From Algihabitans sp965233705 (lineage in GTDB: Bacteria > Pseudomonadota > Alphaproteobacteria > Kiloniellales > DSM-21159): 64,000 bases of DNA. The notes under the pieces are model-generated. The model searched no databases and was not told the DNA's origin. It was given only the letters and a program-made list of their open reading frames with translations. The translations under genes and the position numbers were made by a program. Location of the stretch: NCBI GenBank assembly GCA_965233705.1, contig CBDDTF010000001.1, positions 496,001 through 560,000 of the forward strand. Reading direction: 5' to 3'. Below are positions 47,272 to 56,475 of this stretch, piece after piece. Every line of letters starts with the position of its first letter. Within the stretch, counting starts at the first letter, position 1.

Positions 47272-48297
47272 TCAGTCGATGCGCAGCACCACCTTGCCGA
47301 ACTGCTGGCCTCCGGCGACCCGCTCGAAGGCGGCGGCCACCTCGGACAGCGGCAGCACGCTGTCGACCACCGGGCGCAGCTCGCCAGCCGCGACCAGCGC
47401 CAGCAGGCGGCGCAGCTCCTCGACGCTGCCGAGGGTCGAGCCGTAGATCTCGAGCTGGCGGATGAACAGGCGGCGCAGCTCGGCCGGCGGCTGGTCGCCG
47501 GTGGTGGCGCCGCAGGTCACGATGCGGCCGCCCCGGCGCAGGGCGCGCAGGGACTCGCCCCAGGAGGCCGCGCCCACGTTGTCGATCACCATGTCGACGC
47601 CGGCGCCGCCGGTCAGCTCCAGCACCCGCTTGGCGACCGGCTCTCGGGTGTAGTCGAGCCCCGCGTCGGCGCCCAGCTCGGCCGCCTTGGCCAGCTTCTC
47701 CGCGCTGGAGGAGGTGACCAGGGCGCGCGCGCCGACCCGCTTGGCGAGCTGCAGGCAGGCGGCCGAGACGCCGCCGCCGACCCCCATGATCAGCACCGTC
47801 TCGCCGGGGCCGAGCGCGCGCTTGCCGAACAGCATCCGCCAGGCCGTGAGATAGGCCACCGGCAAGGTTGCGGCCTGCAGCGGATCGAGCCCGTCGGGCA
47901 GCGGCAGGAAGCAGCGCGCCGGCATGGCGACGTACTCGGCGAAGGTGCCGTGGCGGTGCTCGCCGGCATAGGCGACCGACTCGCACAGCGGCTGGTCGCC
48001 GGCCAGGCAGAAGCGGCAGTCGCCGCAGAAGCCGGCGGGATAGAGGATCGCCGGCAAGCCGGGGGTCAGGCCGCTGCCGGACGGCGCCTCGACGATCTCG
48101 CCGACGCCGTCGACGCCCAGCACCAGGGGCAGCTCGTGGCGGATGCCGCGGCCGTCGTCGCGCATGTAGAGGTCGACCCGGTTGACCGCGGCGGCTCGCA
48201 CCCGCATGACCGCCTCGCCGGCGACCGGCGCCGGATCGGCGAAGGCCCCGTAGCGCAGCCCCTGCGCCCCGCGCTCTTCCAGAACCACGGCTTTCAT
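47272..48297 (-). CDS. Zinc-type alcohol dehydrogenase-like MDR protein
   Basis: The 341-residue medium-chain dehydrogenase has a GroES-like domain with a lobe containing GFCGDCRFCLAGDQPLC, which supplies four Cys for the structural zinc. The nucleotide-binding motif IMGVGGGVSAACLQLAKRVGA is near residue 165. The catalytic zinc His/Glu pair of classical alcohol dehydrogenases is not obvious (AAAVNRVDLYMRD replaces it), so quinone/enoyl reductase-type activity is possible. It sits between aliB-like and aliA within the operon; its step in the pathway is unclear. Confidence 0.88.
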   Translation of the reverse strand: MKAVVLEERGAQGLRYGAFADPAPVAGEAVMRVRAAAVNRVDLYMRDDGRGIRHELPLVLGVDGVGEIVEAPSGSGLTPGLPAILYPAGFCGDCRFCLAGDQPLCESVAYAGEHRHGTFAEYVAMPARCFLPLPDGLDPLQAATLPVAYLTAWRMLFGKRALGPGETVLIMGVGGGVSAACLQLAKRVGARALVTSSSAEKLAKAAELGADAGLDYTREPVAKRVLELTGGAGVDMVIDNVGAASWGESLRALRRGGRIVTCGATTGDQPPAELRRLFIRQLEIYGSTLGSVEELRRLLALVAAGELRPVVDSVLPLSEVAAAFERVAGGQQFGKVVLRID

Positions 48298-48331
48298 CGT
48301 TGCTGCTCTCCCTCTGCCGCGCCGCGCCGGC

Positions 48332-49486
48332 TCAGTAGGGCACGGCCGTCCGGCCGACCCGCTGTCGGGCGACGATGGTCTTCATGATCTCGGCTGTGCC
48401 GTCGCCGATCTGCAGGCCCAGCAGGTCGCGCAGGCGCTGCTCGTAGGGCAGCTCGCGCGAATAGCCGGCATGGCCGTGGAACAGCAGGCAGGCGTGCACC
48501 GCCTCGAAGGCCAGCTTGGGCGCCCACCACTTGCACATCGCCGCTTCGGCGGTGTGCGGCAGCCCGGCGTCCTTCAGCCAGAGCGCCTGTAGACACAGCA
48601 GGCGGGCGGCGTGGAGCTGCGTGTCCAGTTCGGCGAGCCGGTGGGAGACGCCCTGGAAGGCCGCGAGCGGCTGACCGAAGGCCTGGCGCTCCTTCACGTA
48701 GGCCCAGGTCTCCGCCAGGCTGCCCGACGCCACCGCCAGGCACTGCAGGCCGATCAGTGCGCGCGAGAAGTCAAACCCCTGCATCACCTGGCGGAAGCCG
48801 CCCCCCTCCGCGCCCAGCAGGAACCGCGCCGGCACCCGGACGGCGTCGAAGAAGATCGAGCCGCGGCCGACGGCGCGCTGGCCGACGTCTTCGAAGCGGG
48901 TCCGCGTCACGCCGGGCAGGTCCAGCGGTACCAACAGGGCGCTGACGCCGCCCGCCCCGGCCTCCGGCGGGCCGCTGCGCGCGAAGACCACGGCAGCGTC
49001 CGCCTGCTCGGCGCAGGAGATCGAGGTCTTCTCGCCGTCGAGCCGGTACGCCTCGCCCTCGCGGCGCATCGACAGGCCCAGGTTGCCGGCGTCGGAGCCG
49101 CCGCGCGGCTCGGTCAGCGCCAGGGCCACCAGCGCCTCGCCGGCGCAGACCCGCGGCACCCACTCCGCCGCGACCTCCGGCCGGGCATGCTCGGCGAGGA
49201 TCTGCCCGTTGAGCGAGGCCAGCAGCGGCAGGTAGGCCATGTTGAAGTCGCCGCCGGCGATGGCCTCCATCACCAGCCCGCCGATCAGGCGGTCGAGGCC
49301 CAGGCCGCCCAGGGACTCCGGCAGCTCCGGCGCCAGGAAACCGAGCCGGCCCATCTCCGCCATCAGCGTGCGCTCGAGCCGTCCCGAAGCCTCGCGGGCC
49401 GCGTAGCCGGGCTGTAGCTGCTCGCGCGCGAACCGCTCGGCCGCCTCGCGGATCGCGTGCTGCTCGTCGGTCAGTCCAAAGTCCAT
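48332..49486 (-). CDS. aliB: Acyl-CoA dehydrogenase, probable cyclohexanecarboxyl-CoA dehydrogenase
   Basis: The 384-residue protein starts MDFGLTDEQHAIREAAERFAREQL and contains LPESLGGLGLD near residue 57, ALTEPRGGSDAGNL near 130, KERQAFGQPLAAFQGV near 265 and a C-terminal LGLQIGDGTAEIMKTIVARQ. The segment around GDGT has no Glu directly before Gly-Thr as in IYEGT, so the base may be placed elsewhere. It belongs to a different subfamily from the two paralogues at 5308 and 44263. Position in the ali/bad operon, and a BadR-like operator just upstream, support the AliB assignment (inference). Confidence 0.82.
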   Translation of the reverse strand: MDFGLTDEQHAIREAAERFAREQLQPGYAAREASGRLERTLMAEMGRLGFLAPELPESLGGLGLDRLIGGLVMEAIAGGDFNMAYLPLLASLNGQILAEHARPEVAAEWVPRVCAGEALVALALTEPRGGSDAGNLGLSMRREGEAYRLDGEKTSISCAEQADAAVVFARSGPPEAGAGGVSALLVPLDLPGVTRTRFEDVGQRAVGRGSIFFDAVRVPARFLLGAEGGGFRQVMQGFDFSRALIGLQCLAVASGSLAETWAYVKERQAFGQPLAAFQGVSHRLAELDTQLHAARLLCLQALWLKDAGLPHTAEAAMCKWWAPKLAFEAVHACLLFHGHAGYSRELPYEQRLRDLLGLQIGDGTAEIMKTIVARQRVGRTAVPY

Positions 49487-49535
49487 CGTCCCACCATCGC
49501 GCCAGCTCTCCGAAGTCTTTCTCCATGGGGATTTT

Positions 49536-49555
49536 TATGTCAATATATTGCCTAT
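49536..49555. promoter_or_regulatory. BadR-type MarR operator upstream of aliB-like gene
   Basis: TATGTCAATATATTGCCTAT matches the site at 58199-58218 at 18 of 20 positions, with a perfect 10-bp palindromic core CAATATATTG. It lies 50 bp upstream of the aliB-like start and suggests an internal promoter controlled by the MarR protein encoded at 58263. Confidence 0.65.
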
Positions 49556-49620
49556 AAAGAGCGCAGAAACCCTCTGTGACACCATTTTCGCCAGATTTTT
49601 CAGCGATTTCCTCTCAGTTT

Positions 49621-51582
49621 TTAATCAACATGTTGCCGCAAATGCGAAACCGCCTGGGGATTGACCAGGGCGTCGAGATTGCCCGGGTCCCGGCCCTGCA
49701 GCACGGCGCGGACGACGCGGCGCATGACCTTCATGTTGCGGGTCTTGGGCAGGTCTGCGACGAAGAGGATGCGCTTGGGCCGGAAGGAACCGCCCAGGCC
49801 CGCGACCACGGCGGCCTCCAGCTCCCGCGCCAACTCGGCGCGGTCGCCCGCCTTCGGCAGCGGCACGCACACGCAGGCCAGCGCCGCCCCCTTCACCGGA
49901 TCGGGCAGGCCGACCACCGCCGCCTCGGCCAGCCGGCCGCCGGCCATCAGCAGGGCCTCGACCTCGGCCGGGCCGGTGCGCTTGCCGGCGATCTTGATGG
50001 TGTCGTCGGAGCGGCCGTGGATGAACCAGAAGCCGGCCGCGTCGCGGCTGGCGAAGTCGCCGTGGACCCAGAGCCCCGGGATCTTGCGCCAGTAGGAGTC
50101 CAGGTAGCGCTCCGGCTCCCGCCAGAGGCCGCGGGTCAGCCCCATGCTGGGCTGGCGCATGACCAGCTCGCCGACCTCCCCCGGCGGCAGGGTGCGGCCG
50201 GCCGGGTCGACGATGTCGGCGCCGCAGCCGGCGATCGGCCCGGCGAAGGAGCAGGGCTTGAGCGGCCGGCGCAAGGTGCTGGCGACGATGCCGCCGACCT
50301 CTGTGCCACCGGCGTAGTTCAGCAGCGGCACCCGCCCGCCGCCGACGGTCTCGAAGATCCAGCGCCAGGCGTCCGGCGTCCAGGGCTCGCCGGTCGAGGC
50401 AAACAGGCGCAGGCTGGAGAGATCGTGCCGTGCCGGGGCCGCCGCGCCGTGGCGCATCAGCGCCCGCGCCAGGGTCGGCGCCAGGCCGAGGAAGCTGACC
50501 CGCTGCTCGGCGACCAGCCGCCACATGCGGTCGTCCTGCGGGAAGTCCGGCGCCCCTTCGGCCAGCACTAGGGTGCCGCCCAGCAGCGTGGTGCCGACGA
50601 TCAGGATCGGGCCGACCAGCCAGCCGAGGTCGGACATCCAGAGGATCCGGTCGCTGGGCTTGAAGTCGAGATAGACACCCAGGTCGAGGGCGAACTTGGC
50701 GGCGAAGCCGCAGTGGCTGTGCACCGTGCCCTTGGCGCGGCCGCTGGTGCCCGAGGTGTAGACCAGCATCAGCGGCGAGTCGGCCGGCACCGCCAGACTG
50801 TCGCGCGCCGGCGGCGCGGCCTCGACGAGGTCCGACCACCAGCGGTCGCGTCCCGCGACCCAGTCCACCGCGCCGCCGCCGTGGCGCTGCACGATCACGT
50901 GGCGCAGGTCCGGCACCTGGGCGGCGGCCCGGTCGATCACCGCCTTCATGGCCACGGGCTTGCCGCGGCGCGGCGCGCTGTCGACGGTGATCGCCGCCAC
51001 GGCGCCGGCGTCACGCAGCCGGTCGGCCACGGCCTCGGCGCCGAAGCCGGAGAAGAGCGGCAGCACGATGCCGCCGATCTTGGCGACCGCCAGGAAGGCG
51101 ACCACCGCCTCGGGCAGGTTGGGCAGGTAGAGGCCGACCACCTCGCCCGGCTGCAGGCCCAGCGCGCGCAGACCGGCGGCCAGGCGGCAGACCTCGGCGT
51201 CAAGCTCGCCGTAGCTCAGGCGGCGCCGGGCCCCATCCTCGCCCTCCCAGAGGATCGCCGGCTTGGACTCGCTCGGCGTGCCGCGCCACTTATCGAGGCA
51301 GTTGAGCACCACGTTGGTGGTGCCGCCCTGGCACCAGCGCGCCCAGGGCTTGCCCGCCGAGAGGTCGAGCAGCTGCGCGTAGGGCCGCGCGAAGCGCAGG
51401 TCGGCGAAGTCGATCACCGCCTGCCAGAAGCGCGCCGGCTCGGACGCCGCCCAGGCCTCGAGCGCCGCCTCGTCGGCCTGGCCGCAGTGCGCCAGGAAGG
51501 CCGTCAGGTTGGCCTGCGCGACCACCGCCGCGCTGGGCCGCCAGACGATCCCGTCGTGCGCCGTTTCCGCCTGCTCCCGCAT
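49621..51582 (-). CDS. Acetoacetyl-/acetyl-CoA synthetase-like acyl-CoA ligase
   Basis: The 653-residue AMP-forming ligase has an ACAS N-terminal region (FWQAVIDFADLRFARPYAQLLDLS near residue 50 and TTNVVLNCLDKWRG near 88), the P-loop MLVYTSGTSGRAKGTVHSHCGF near 272, and C-terminal FIHGRSDDTIKIAGKRTGPAEVE with LPKTRNMKVMRRVVRA carrying the adenylation Lys. It is larger than AliA and closer to acetyl/acetoacetyl-CoA synthetases. It gives the cluster a second acid-activating enzyme, perhaps for another imported acid. It is 22 bp downstream of livF. Confidence 0.9.
   Translation of the reverse strand: MREQAETAHDGIVWRPSAAVVAQANLTAFLAHCGQADEAALEAWAASEPARFWQAVIDFADLRFARPYAQLLDLSAGKPWARWCQGGTTNVVLNCLDKWRGTPSESKPAILWEGEDGARRRLSYGELDAEVCRLAAGLRALGLQPGEVVGLYLPNLPEAVVAFLAVAKIGGIVLPLFSGFGAEAVADRLRDAGAVAAITVDSAPRRGKPVAMKAVIDRAAAQVPDLRHVIVQRHGGGAVDWVAGRDRWWSDLVEAAPPARDSLAVPADSPLMLVYTSGTSGRAKGTVHSHCGFAAKFALDLGVYLDFKPSDRILWMSDLGWLVGPILIVGTTLLGGTLVLAEGAPDFPQDDRMWRLVAEQRVSFLGLAPTLARALMRHGAAAPARHDLSSLRLFASTGEPWTPDAWRWIFETVGGGRVPLLNYAGGTEVGGIVASTLRRPLKPCSFAGPIAGCGADIVDPAGRTLPPGEVGELVMRQPSMGLTRGLWREPERYLDSYWRKIPGLWVHGDFASRDAAGFWFIHGRSDDTIKIAGKRTGPAEVEALLMAGGRLAEAAVVGLPDPVKGAALACVCVPLPKAGDRAELARELEAAVVAGLGGSFRPKRILFVADLPKTRNMKVMRRVVRAVLQGRDPGNLDALVNPQAVSHLRQHVD
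49626..49637. promoter_or_regulatory. Third copy of the MarR core palindrome at the ligase 3' end
   Basis: CAACATGTTGCC is identical to the core of the 58199 site. It overlaps the last codons of the CoA ligase gene (encoding RQHVD) and is 80 bp from the 49536 site. It may be a second operator for the same internal promoter, or chance. Confidence 0.4.
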
Positions 51583-51603
51583 TCCGCCTCCGCCCCCTCT
51601 GGC

Positions 51604-52317
51604 CTACTGCACCGTCAGATACTTGCGGGCGATCTCCGGCGCCGCCTCGAAGGCGGCGGCGGTGCCGCCGAACACCGTCCTGCCGCGGTCGATGACGTAG
51701 ACCCGGTCGGCGCACTCGCGGATGGTGCGCAGCGACTGCTCGGAGATCAGCATGGACACGCCCTGGCGCTTCAGCTCGATGACCGCCGCGATCACCTCCT
51801 CGGCGACCTTCGGCGCCAGCCCCTCGTGCGGTTCGTCGAGCAGCAGCAGGCGCGGGTTGGTCAGCAGCGAGCGGCCGATCGACAGCATCTGCTGCTCGCC
51901 GCCACTCAGCACGCCGGCCTTGCGGTGGCGGTACTCGGACAGCGGCGCGAAGAGCGCGAAGACCCGCTCCAGCGTCCAGGGCGCGCGCCCGCCGCGCGCC
52001 CTGGGCACCGGCACCTTGAGGTTCTCCAGCACCGTCATGTTGGCGAACACGCGCCGGTCCTCCGGCACGTAGGCGATGCCGCGCTGGATCACCTTCTGCG
52101 GCGCCAGGCCGAGCAGCGAGCCCCTCTCGTAGTCCACCCGGCCGGCCGTCACGCTAACCCGGTCCTGCACGACGGCGCGCAGGGTGCTGGTCTTGCCGAC
52201 GCCGTTGCGCCCGACCAGGCAGACCACCTCCGCCTCGCCGACCTCCAGGTCGACGCCGTGCAGCGCCAGGGAGTGGCCGTAGGCGGCGTGCAGGCCCTCG
52301 ATCGTCAGCAAGCTCAT
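51604..52317 (-). CDS. livF: Branched-chain-type ABC transporter ATPase (LivF)
   Basis: The 237-residue ATPase has Walker A GRNGVGKTSTLR near residue 37, signature LSGGEQQMLSIGR near 138, Walker B LLLLDEPHEGLAP, and the LivF-type ending. It energises import with LivG, LivM and LivH. It overlaps livG by 4 bp. The transporter is embedded between badHI and the CoA ligases, so it probably imports the alicyclic or aromatic acid that the cluster degrades (inference). Confidence 0.95.
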   Translation of the reverse strand: MSLLTIEGLHAAYGHSLALHGVDLEVGEAEVVCLVGRNGVGKTSTLRAVVQDRVSVTAGRVDYERGSLLGLAPQKVIQRGIAYVPEDRRVFANMTVLENLKVPVPRARGGRAPWTLERVFALFAPLSEYRHRKAGVLSGGEQQMLSIGRSLLTNPRLLLLDEPHEGLAPKVAEEVIAAVIELKRQGVSMLISEQSLRTIRECADRVYVIDRGRTVFGGTAAAFEAAPEIARKYLTVQ

Positions 52318-53078
52318 CGCGCCGCCTCCCCCAGATAGATCCGCTGTACCTCGGTATCGGCCGCGATCTCCGCCGCGGTGCCCTCGACGAAGACCTGGCC
52401 GCGCGCCATCACGGTGATCCGGTCCGCGATCTTGAAGACCACGTCGATGTCGTGCTCCACGAACAGCAGGGTGAGCCGGCGCCGCGCCACCTCCGCGGCG
52501 ACCAGCTCCATCAGGCCGTGCCGCTCCTGCAGGCCCATGCCTGCGGTCGGTTCGTCGAGCAGCAGCAGGCGCGGCTCGCCGGCCAGGACCATGGCGAACT
52601 CCAGCCGCTTGCGGTCGCCGTGGGAGATGTCGTCGACGCGCCGTCCGGCGAGCCCGGCGATGCCGACGCGGGCCAGCATCTCCTCGGCCTCCTCGGCCAG
52701 GCCGCGCAGCCGCGCGCGCGACAGGCTGTAGGCCAGGCCACGCGCCGTCAGGTAGGCCGAGACCAGGTTCTCGCGCACGCCGAGCTGGCGGTAGGTGCGG
52801 CTGATCTGGAAAGTCCGGCCGATGCCCAGCCGCGCGATCTGATACGGCTGCTTGTTGGAGATGTCGCGCCCCTCGAAGCGGATCGCGCCGCTGCTGGCCG
52901 CGAGCTGGCCGCCCACCACGTTGATGAAGGTCGACTTGCCGGCGCCGTTGGGGCCGATCAGGGCACGCGTCTCGCCCGCCCGCAGGTTCAGGTCGACGCC
53001 GTTGAGGGCGACGAAGCGGCCGAACTGCTTGGCGACGCCCTGCGCGTCCAGGATCGGCGGCAGCTCGCGCGCGCTCAT
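52314..53078 (-). CDS. livG: Branched-chain-type ABC transporter ATPase (LivG)
   Basis: The 254-residue ATPase has Walker A GPNGAGKSTFINVVGG near residue 41, the LivG-type GRTFQISRTYRQLGVRENL, an ISHGDRKRLEFAMVLAG signature region and Walker B LLLLDEPTAGMG. Start ATG 53078 overlaps the livM stop by 4 bp. It pairs with LivF in the same importer. Confidence 0.95.
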   Translation of the reverse strand: MSARELPPILDAQGVAKQFGRFVALNGVDLNLRAGETRALIGPNGAGKSTFINVVGGQLAASSGAIRFEGRDISNKQPYQIARLGIGRTFQISRTYRQLGVRENLVSAYLTARGLAYSLSRARLRGLAEEAEEMLARVGIAGLAGRRVDDISHGDRKRLEFAMVLAGEPRLLLLDEPTAGMGLQERHGLMELVAAEVARRRLTLLFVEHDIDVVFKIADRITVMARGQVFVEGTAAEIAADTEVQRIYLGEAAR

Positions 53079-54073
53079 CGCCCGCCCTCCCGCTCGGGCT
53101 CGCCCGCGCGCCCGCGCGCCCGGCGCAGCCGGCGCTTGAGGCGCTCCAGCCCGCCGGCGAAGCCTTCCGGCGACCAGAGCACCACCAGCAGCAGGATGGC
53201 GCCGACCACCAGTTCCCACTCGGTGACCACCAGCGGCACGTAGGTGCGCAGCAGCACGTAGATGACGGCGCCGTAGATCCCGCCGGCGAAGGAGTGCAGG
53301 CCGCCCAGCACCACCATGATCAGGCTGTCCAGGGTGAAGCCCAGACCGGCGTAGTCGGGAAAGGCGTTGCCGTGCAGCACGGCAAAGAGGGTCCCGGCGA
53401 CGCCCGCCAGCACGCCGGCGATCACGAAGGTGGTGAGCTGGACCCGGCGCGGGTTCAGGCCCGAGGCGGAAGCCCGGTCCGGGTCCTCGCCGACCGAGCG
53501 GATGGTCAGCCCCAGCGGCGCGTGGACCAGCCGCCAAAGCGCCAGCAGGCAGGCCACCACCACGCCCAGCACCAGCACCGCGAACCAGCGCTCATCGAGC
53601 CCGAACTTCGGCGCCATGAAAGCGGTGATGCCGGTGTCGCCGCCGGTGAAGTCGTACCACTGGAACAGCACCGTGAAGGTGATCTGTCCGCAGGCCAGCG
53701 TCAGCATGGCGAAGTAGATGTGGGTCAACCGCACGCAGAGCGCGCCGTAGACCAGGGCCAGCAGCCCCGCCAACGCCGGCCCGCCGAGCAGGCCCAGCGC
53801 CACCGGCAGGTCGAAGCGCGCCACGCTCAGGGCCAGGCCGTAGGCCCCCAGCCCGAAGAAGGCGGCATGCCCGAAGGAGACCATCCCGCCGTAGCTCATC
53901 AGCAGGTTCAGGCTGCTGGCGAAGAGCGCCATCAGCAGGATCTCGGTAATCAGCAGGGCGCCGCCCTGCCCGCCGAAGGCGATCGCGGCGAGCACCAGGG
54001 CGCAGGCGCCGCCGACCAGGCGCCAGTCGACACGGCCTCCGTCGGCGCTGGAGGCCAGGACTCGCTCGCTCAT
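53075..54073 (-). CDS. livM: Branched-chain-type ABC transporter permease (LivM)
   Basis: The 332-residue membrane protein has about nine to ten hydrophobic segments and LivM motifs: LNLLMSYGGMVSFGHAAFFGLGAY, VRSVGEDPDRASASGLNPRRVQLTTFVIAGVLAGVAGTLFA and MVVLGGLHSFAGGIYGAVI. The last 25 residues are Arg-rich. It overlaps livG and livH by 4 bp each. Confidence 0.95.
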   Translation of the reverse strand: MSERVLASSADGGRVDWRLVGGACALVLAAIAFGGQGGALLITEILLMALFASSLNLLMSYGGMVSFGHAAFFGLGAYGLALSVARFDLPVALGLLGGPALAGLLALVYGALCVRLTHIYFAMLTLACGQITFTVLFQWYDFTGGDTGITAFMAPKFGLDERWFAVLVLGVVVACLLALWRLVHAPLGLTIRSVGEDPDRASASGLNPRRVQLTTFVIAGVLAGVAGTLFAVLHGNAFPDYAGLGFTLDSLIMVVLGGLHSFAGGIYGAVIYVLLRTYVPLVVTEWELVVGAILLLVVLWSPEGFAGGLERLKRRLRRARGRAGEPEREGGR

Positions 54074-54939
54074 TTGTGGAACCCCTTGCGTCCGAAGGAG
54101 CGCGCCAGCAGCACCGCCGCCATGACCAGGAAGATCAGCACCATGGCCAGGCGCGGGAAGTAGAGCACGCCGAGCGACTTGATGACGCCGACGGCCAGCG
54201 CCCCGGCCAGCGCCCCATAGAGATTGCCCAGCCCGCCGATCACCACGACGATGAAGGCCTCGACGATGATGTCGCCGTCGAGCAGGTAGTTGACGTTGCC
54301 GAAGGGCGCAGCCAGGCCGCCGGCCAGCGCCGCCAGGAAGGAGCCGGCAGCGAAGGTGGCGGTGAAGATGCGCTTCTGGTCGATGCCGAGCAGTGCGACC
54401 ATGCCGCGGTCGTCGGTCGCCGCGCGCAGCAGGATGCCGGCGCGGGTGAAGCGGATGATCGCGATCATCGCCACCACGACCAGCAGCCCGGCGCCGAAGA
54501 TGGCGAACTGGAAGACCGGGAAGAAGCTGTCGCCGATGCGGATCGCGCCGGTCAGCGCGTCCGGCATGGAGACGGTGACATTGTTGGCGCCCCAGATCAG
54601 CCGCACCACGTCGCGGATGATCAGCACCAGGGCGATGGTGACGATGAGCTGCATCAGCTCCGAGGCCCGGTAGATCCGGCGCAGCACCGCCACCTCGAAC
54701 AGCGCGCCGACGGCCGCCACCAGGGCGGCGCCGACCAGCACCGCGGCGACGAAGCCGAGCAGGCTGCCGTCGGCCAGCAGCGGCACCAGCTCGAAGGTCA
54801 GGAAGGCGCCCAGCATGTAGAGCGAGCCGTGCGCGAAGTTGATGATGCGCGAAACGCCGAAAATGAGTGTCAAACCCGAGGCGATCAGGAAGAGCATCAT
54901 GCCTTCCATCAGCCCGTTGACGATCTGAACCGTCAGCAT
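54070..54939 (-). CDS. livH: Branched-chain-type ABC transporter permease (LivH)
   Basis: The 289-residue membrane protein begins MLTVQIVNGLMEGMMLFLIASGLTLIFGVSRIINFAHGSLYMLGA and has RAATDDRGMVALLGIDQKRIF and VVVIGGLGNLYGALAGALAVG, typical of LivH permeases. It overlaps livM by 4 bp and follows the binding-protein gene by 113 bp. Confidence 0.95.
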   Translation of the reverse strand: MLTVQIVNGLMEGMMLFLIASGLTLIFGVSRIINFAHGSLYMLGAFLTFELVPLLADGSLLGFVAAVLVGAALVAAVGALFEVAVLRRIYRASELMQLIVTIALVLIIRDVVRLIWGANNVTVSMPDALTGAIRIGDSFFPVFQFAIFGAGLLVVVAMIAIIRFTRAGILLRAATDDRGMVALLGIDQKRIFTATFAAGSFLAALAGGLAAPFGNVNYLLDGDIIVEAFIVVVIGGLGNLYGALAGALAVGVIKSLGVLYFPRLAMVLIFLVMAAVLLARSFGRKGFHK

Positions 54940-55052
54940 CTGCTGCTCCTGGGCGGACCTGAAGCGGGGACGGGACGCGGCGCCGCGCCGGCGGACCCGC
55001 ACCGGCCGGCGCTGGCGCGCCGGCGACGGGGTCCGCCTTGCGGCCGTGCGGG

Positions 55053-56327
55053 CTACTGCGCGGCGGCGCGCAGGGCCTCGACCGTCTCCCGCGCGGGCAT
55101 GGTGGTCGCCGCGTCGATGCGGACGACTTCTTCCATGATCGGGAAGCCGTAGGGGCTCTCGGCCGTCACCGCGCCCACGTAGACCGGGGCGTTCATAAGG
55201 TGGTCGAAGTCGCGCACCTTGAGCCCCTCGCCGCGCAGCCCGTCGAAGCTGATCGAGGTGACCGCCGCCATCAGCGCATCTGCCTCGACCGTGCCGGCCG
55301 CCTCGATCGCCGCGGCCAGGAACATCAGGGCGTCGTAGCTGGCCGTCGCCCAGTCGTCGGGATAGTCGTCGTAGCGCGCGCGGTAGCTGTCGACGAAGGC
55401 CGCGGCCTGGGGATTGTCGAGCAGCTCGAAGAAGGGCGCGCGCGCGAAGCCGGAGACGCCGTCTGCCGGCATGTCGTCGCCCAGCGCCTTCATGGTGTCG
55501 ACGGTCATCAGGGTGACCAGTTCGGCCCGCTCGAAGAAGCCGAAGCTCTCGCCCTGCTTGATCAGGTTGATCAAGCCGCCGCCGAAGACCGCGGCGAAGA
55601 CCGCGTCGGGCTCCTGAGCCAGCGCCGCGGTGATGTAGGAGGTCATGTTGCTCTCGCCGATCTTGGGGAAGAGCGGATCGGCGATCTCCATGTCCGGGCG
55701 CAGCTCCTTCAGGCGCGCCACGAAGGTGTCCACGGTGGTGTGGCCCCATTCGTAGTCGTAGCCCATGGGCACGATCCGCTTCCAGTCCGCCTGGCGGGAC
55801 ACGTATTCGGCGGCGGCGTTGGCCTCCATCAGGGCGTGGGCCTGGGTCTGCCAGAAGTAGGGCTGGAAGGCCTCGATGTTGGCCTTCTGGCTGTTGCCGA
55901 TGGTCGAGTAGAAGGGCGTCTTCAGCTCGGCCGAGACGGCGGAGACCGCCAGCATCACGGCCGAGGAGCAGACGCCGGTGAGCACGTCGACCTGCTCGTT
56001 GACCACCAGATCGCGGGCCAGCTTGGCGCCCTCGTCCGGCTTGGTCTTGGAATCGCGCTTGATCAGCTCGACCGGGCGGCCGAGCAGCCCGCCCTTCGCG
56101 TTCAACTCGTCGACGCCGAGCTCGACCGCCTTGACCTGGCTGTCGACCAGCGGTCCGCAGGGCCCCGAGATGCCGCCGACCAGGCCGAGGCGGATCGGAT
56201 CGGCGGCGCGGGCGGCAACGCTCGTTGCGGTCGTGGCGGCGAGGCCCAGGACCAGACCGGCGGCCAGCGTCGCGGCCGCAGCCGCCCACCGCCGCGGCGG
56301 GCGGGACGGGTAACGGGATGCGTGCAT
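55053..56327 (-). CDS. ABC transporter substrate-binding protein (Leu/Ile/Val-type, probable organic-acid binder)
   Basis: The 424-residue protein has a Sec signal peptide (an RYPSRPPRRW basic start, hydrophobic AAAAATLAAGLVLGLAA, cleavage near ARAAD) and a type I periplasmic-binding fold: IRLGLVGGISGPCGPLVDSQVKAVELGVDELNAKGGLLGRPVELI near residue 45 and YDALMFLAAAIEAAG near 320. Related proteins next to aromatic or alicyclic acid genes bind those acids rather than amino acids. It lies directly after badI in the operon and feeds LivHMGF. Confidence 0.92.
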   Translation of the reverse strand: MHASRYPSRPPRRWAAAAATLAAGLVLGLAATTATSVAARAADPIRLGLVGGISGPCGPLVDSQVKAVELGVDELNAKGGLLGRPVELIKRDSKTKPDEGAKLARDLVVNEQVDVLTGVCSSAVMLAVSAVSAELKTPFYSTIGNSQKANIEAFQPYFWQTQAHALMEANAAAEYVSRQADWKRIVPMGYDYEWGHTTVDTFVARLKELRPDMEIADPLFPKIGESNMTSYITAALAQEPDAVFAAVFGGGLINLIKQGESFGFFERAELVTLMTVDTMKALGDDMPADGVSGFARAPFFELLDNPQAAAFVDSYRARYDDYPDDWATASYDALMFLAAAIEAAGTVEADALMAAVTSISFDGLRGEGLKVRDFDHLMNAPVYVGAVTAESPYGFPIMEEVVRIDAATTMPARETVEALRAAAQ

Positions 56328-56475
56328 GGTGGTTTCCTCCCTCTCGCTATGCCGGGTCCCCCCCCGGCCTTCGGCCCTTCGGCCTGGCAATCCGCCCGCG
56401 CCCCGTTCTTGCCGGCCAGTTGTCCGTCCGTACTGGCTCTTGTGCCGGGTGCGCGGCGCGGTCTGCACGGCGGCG

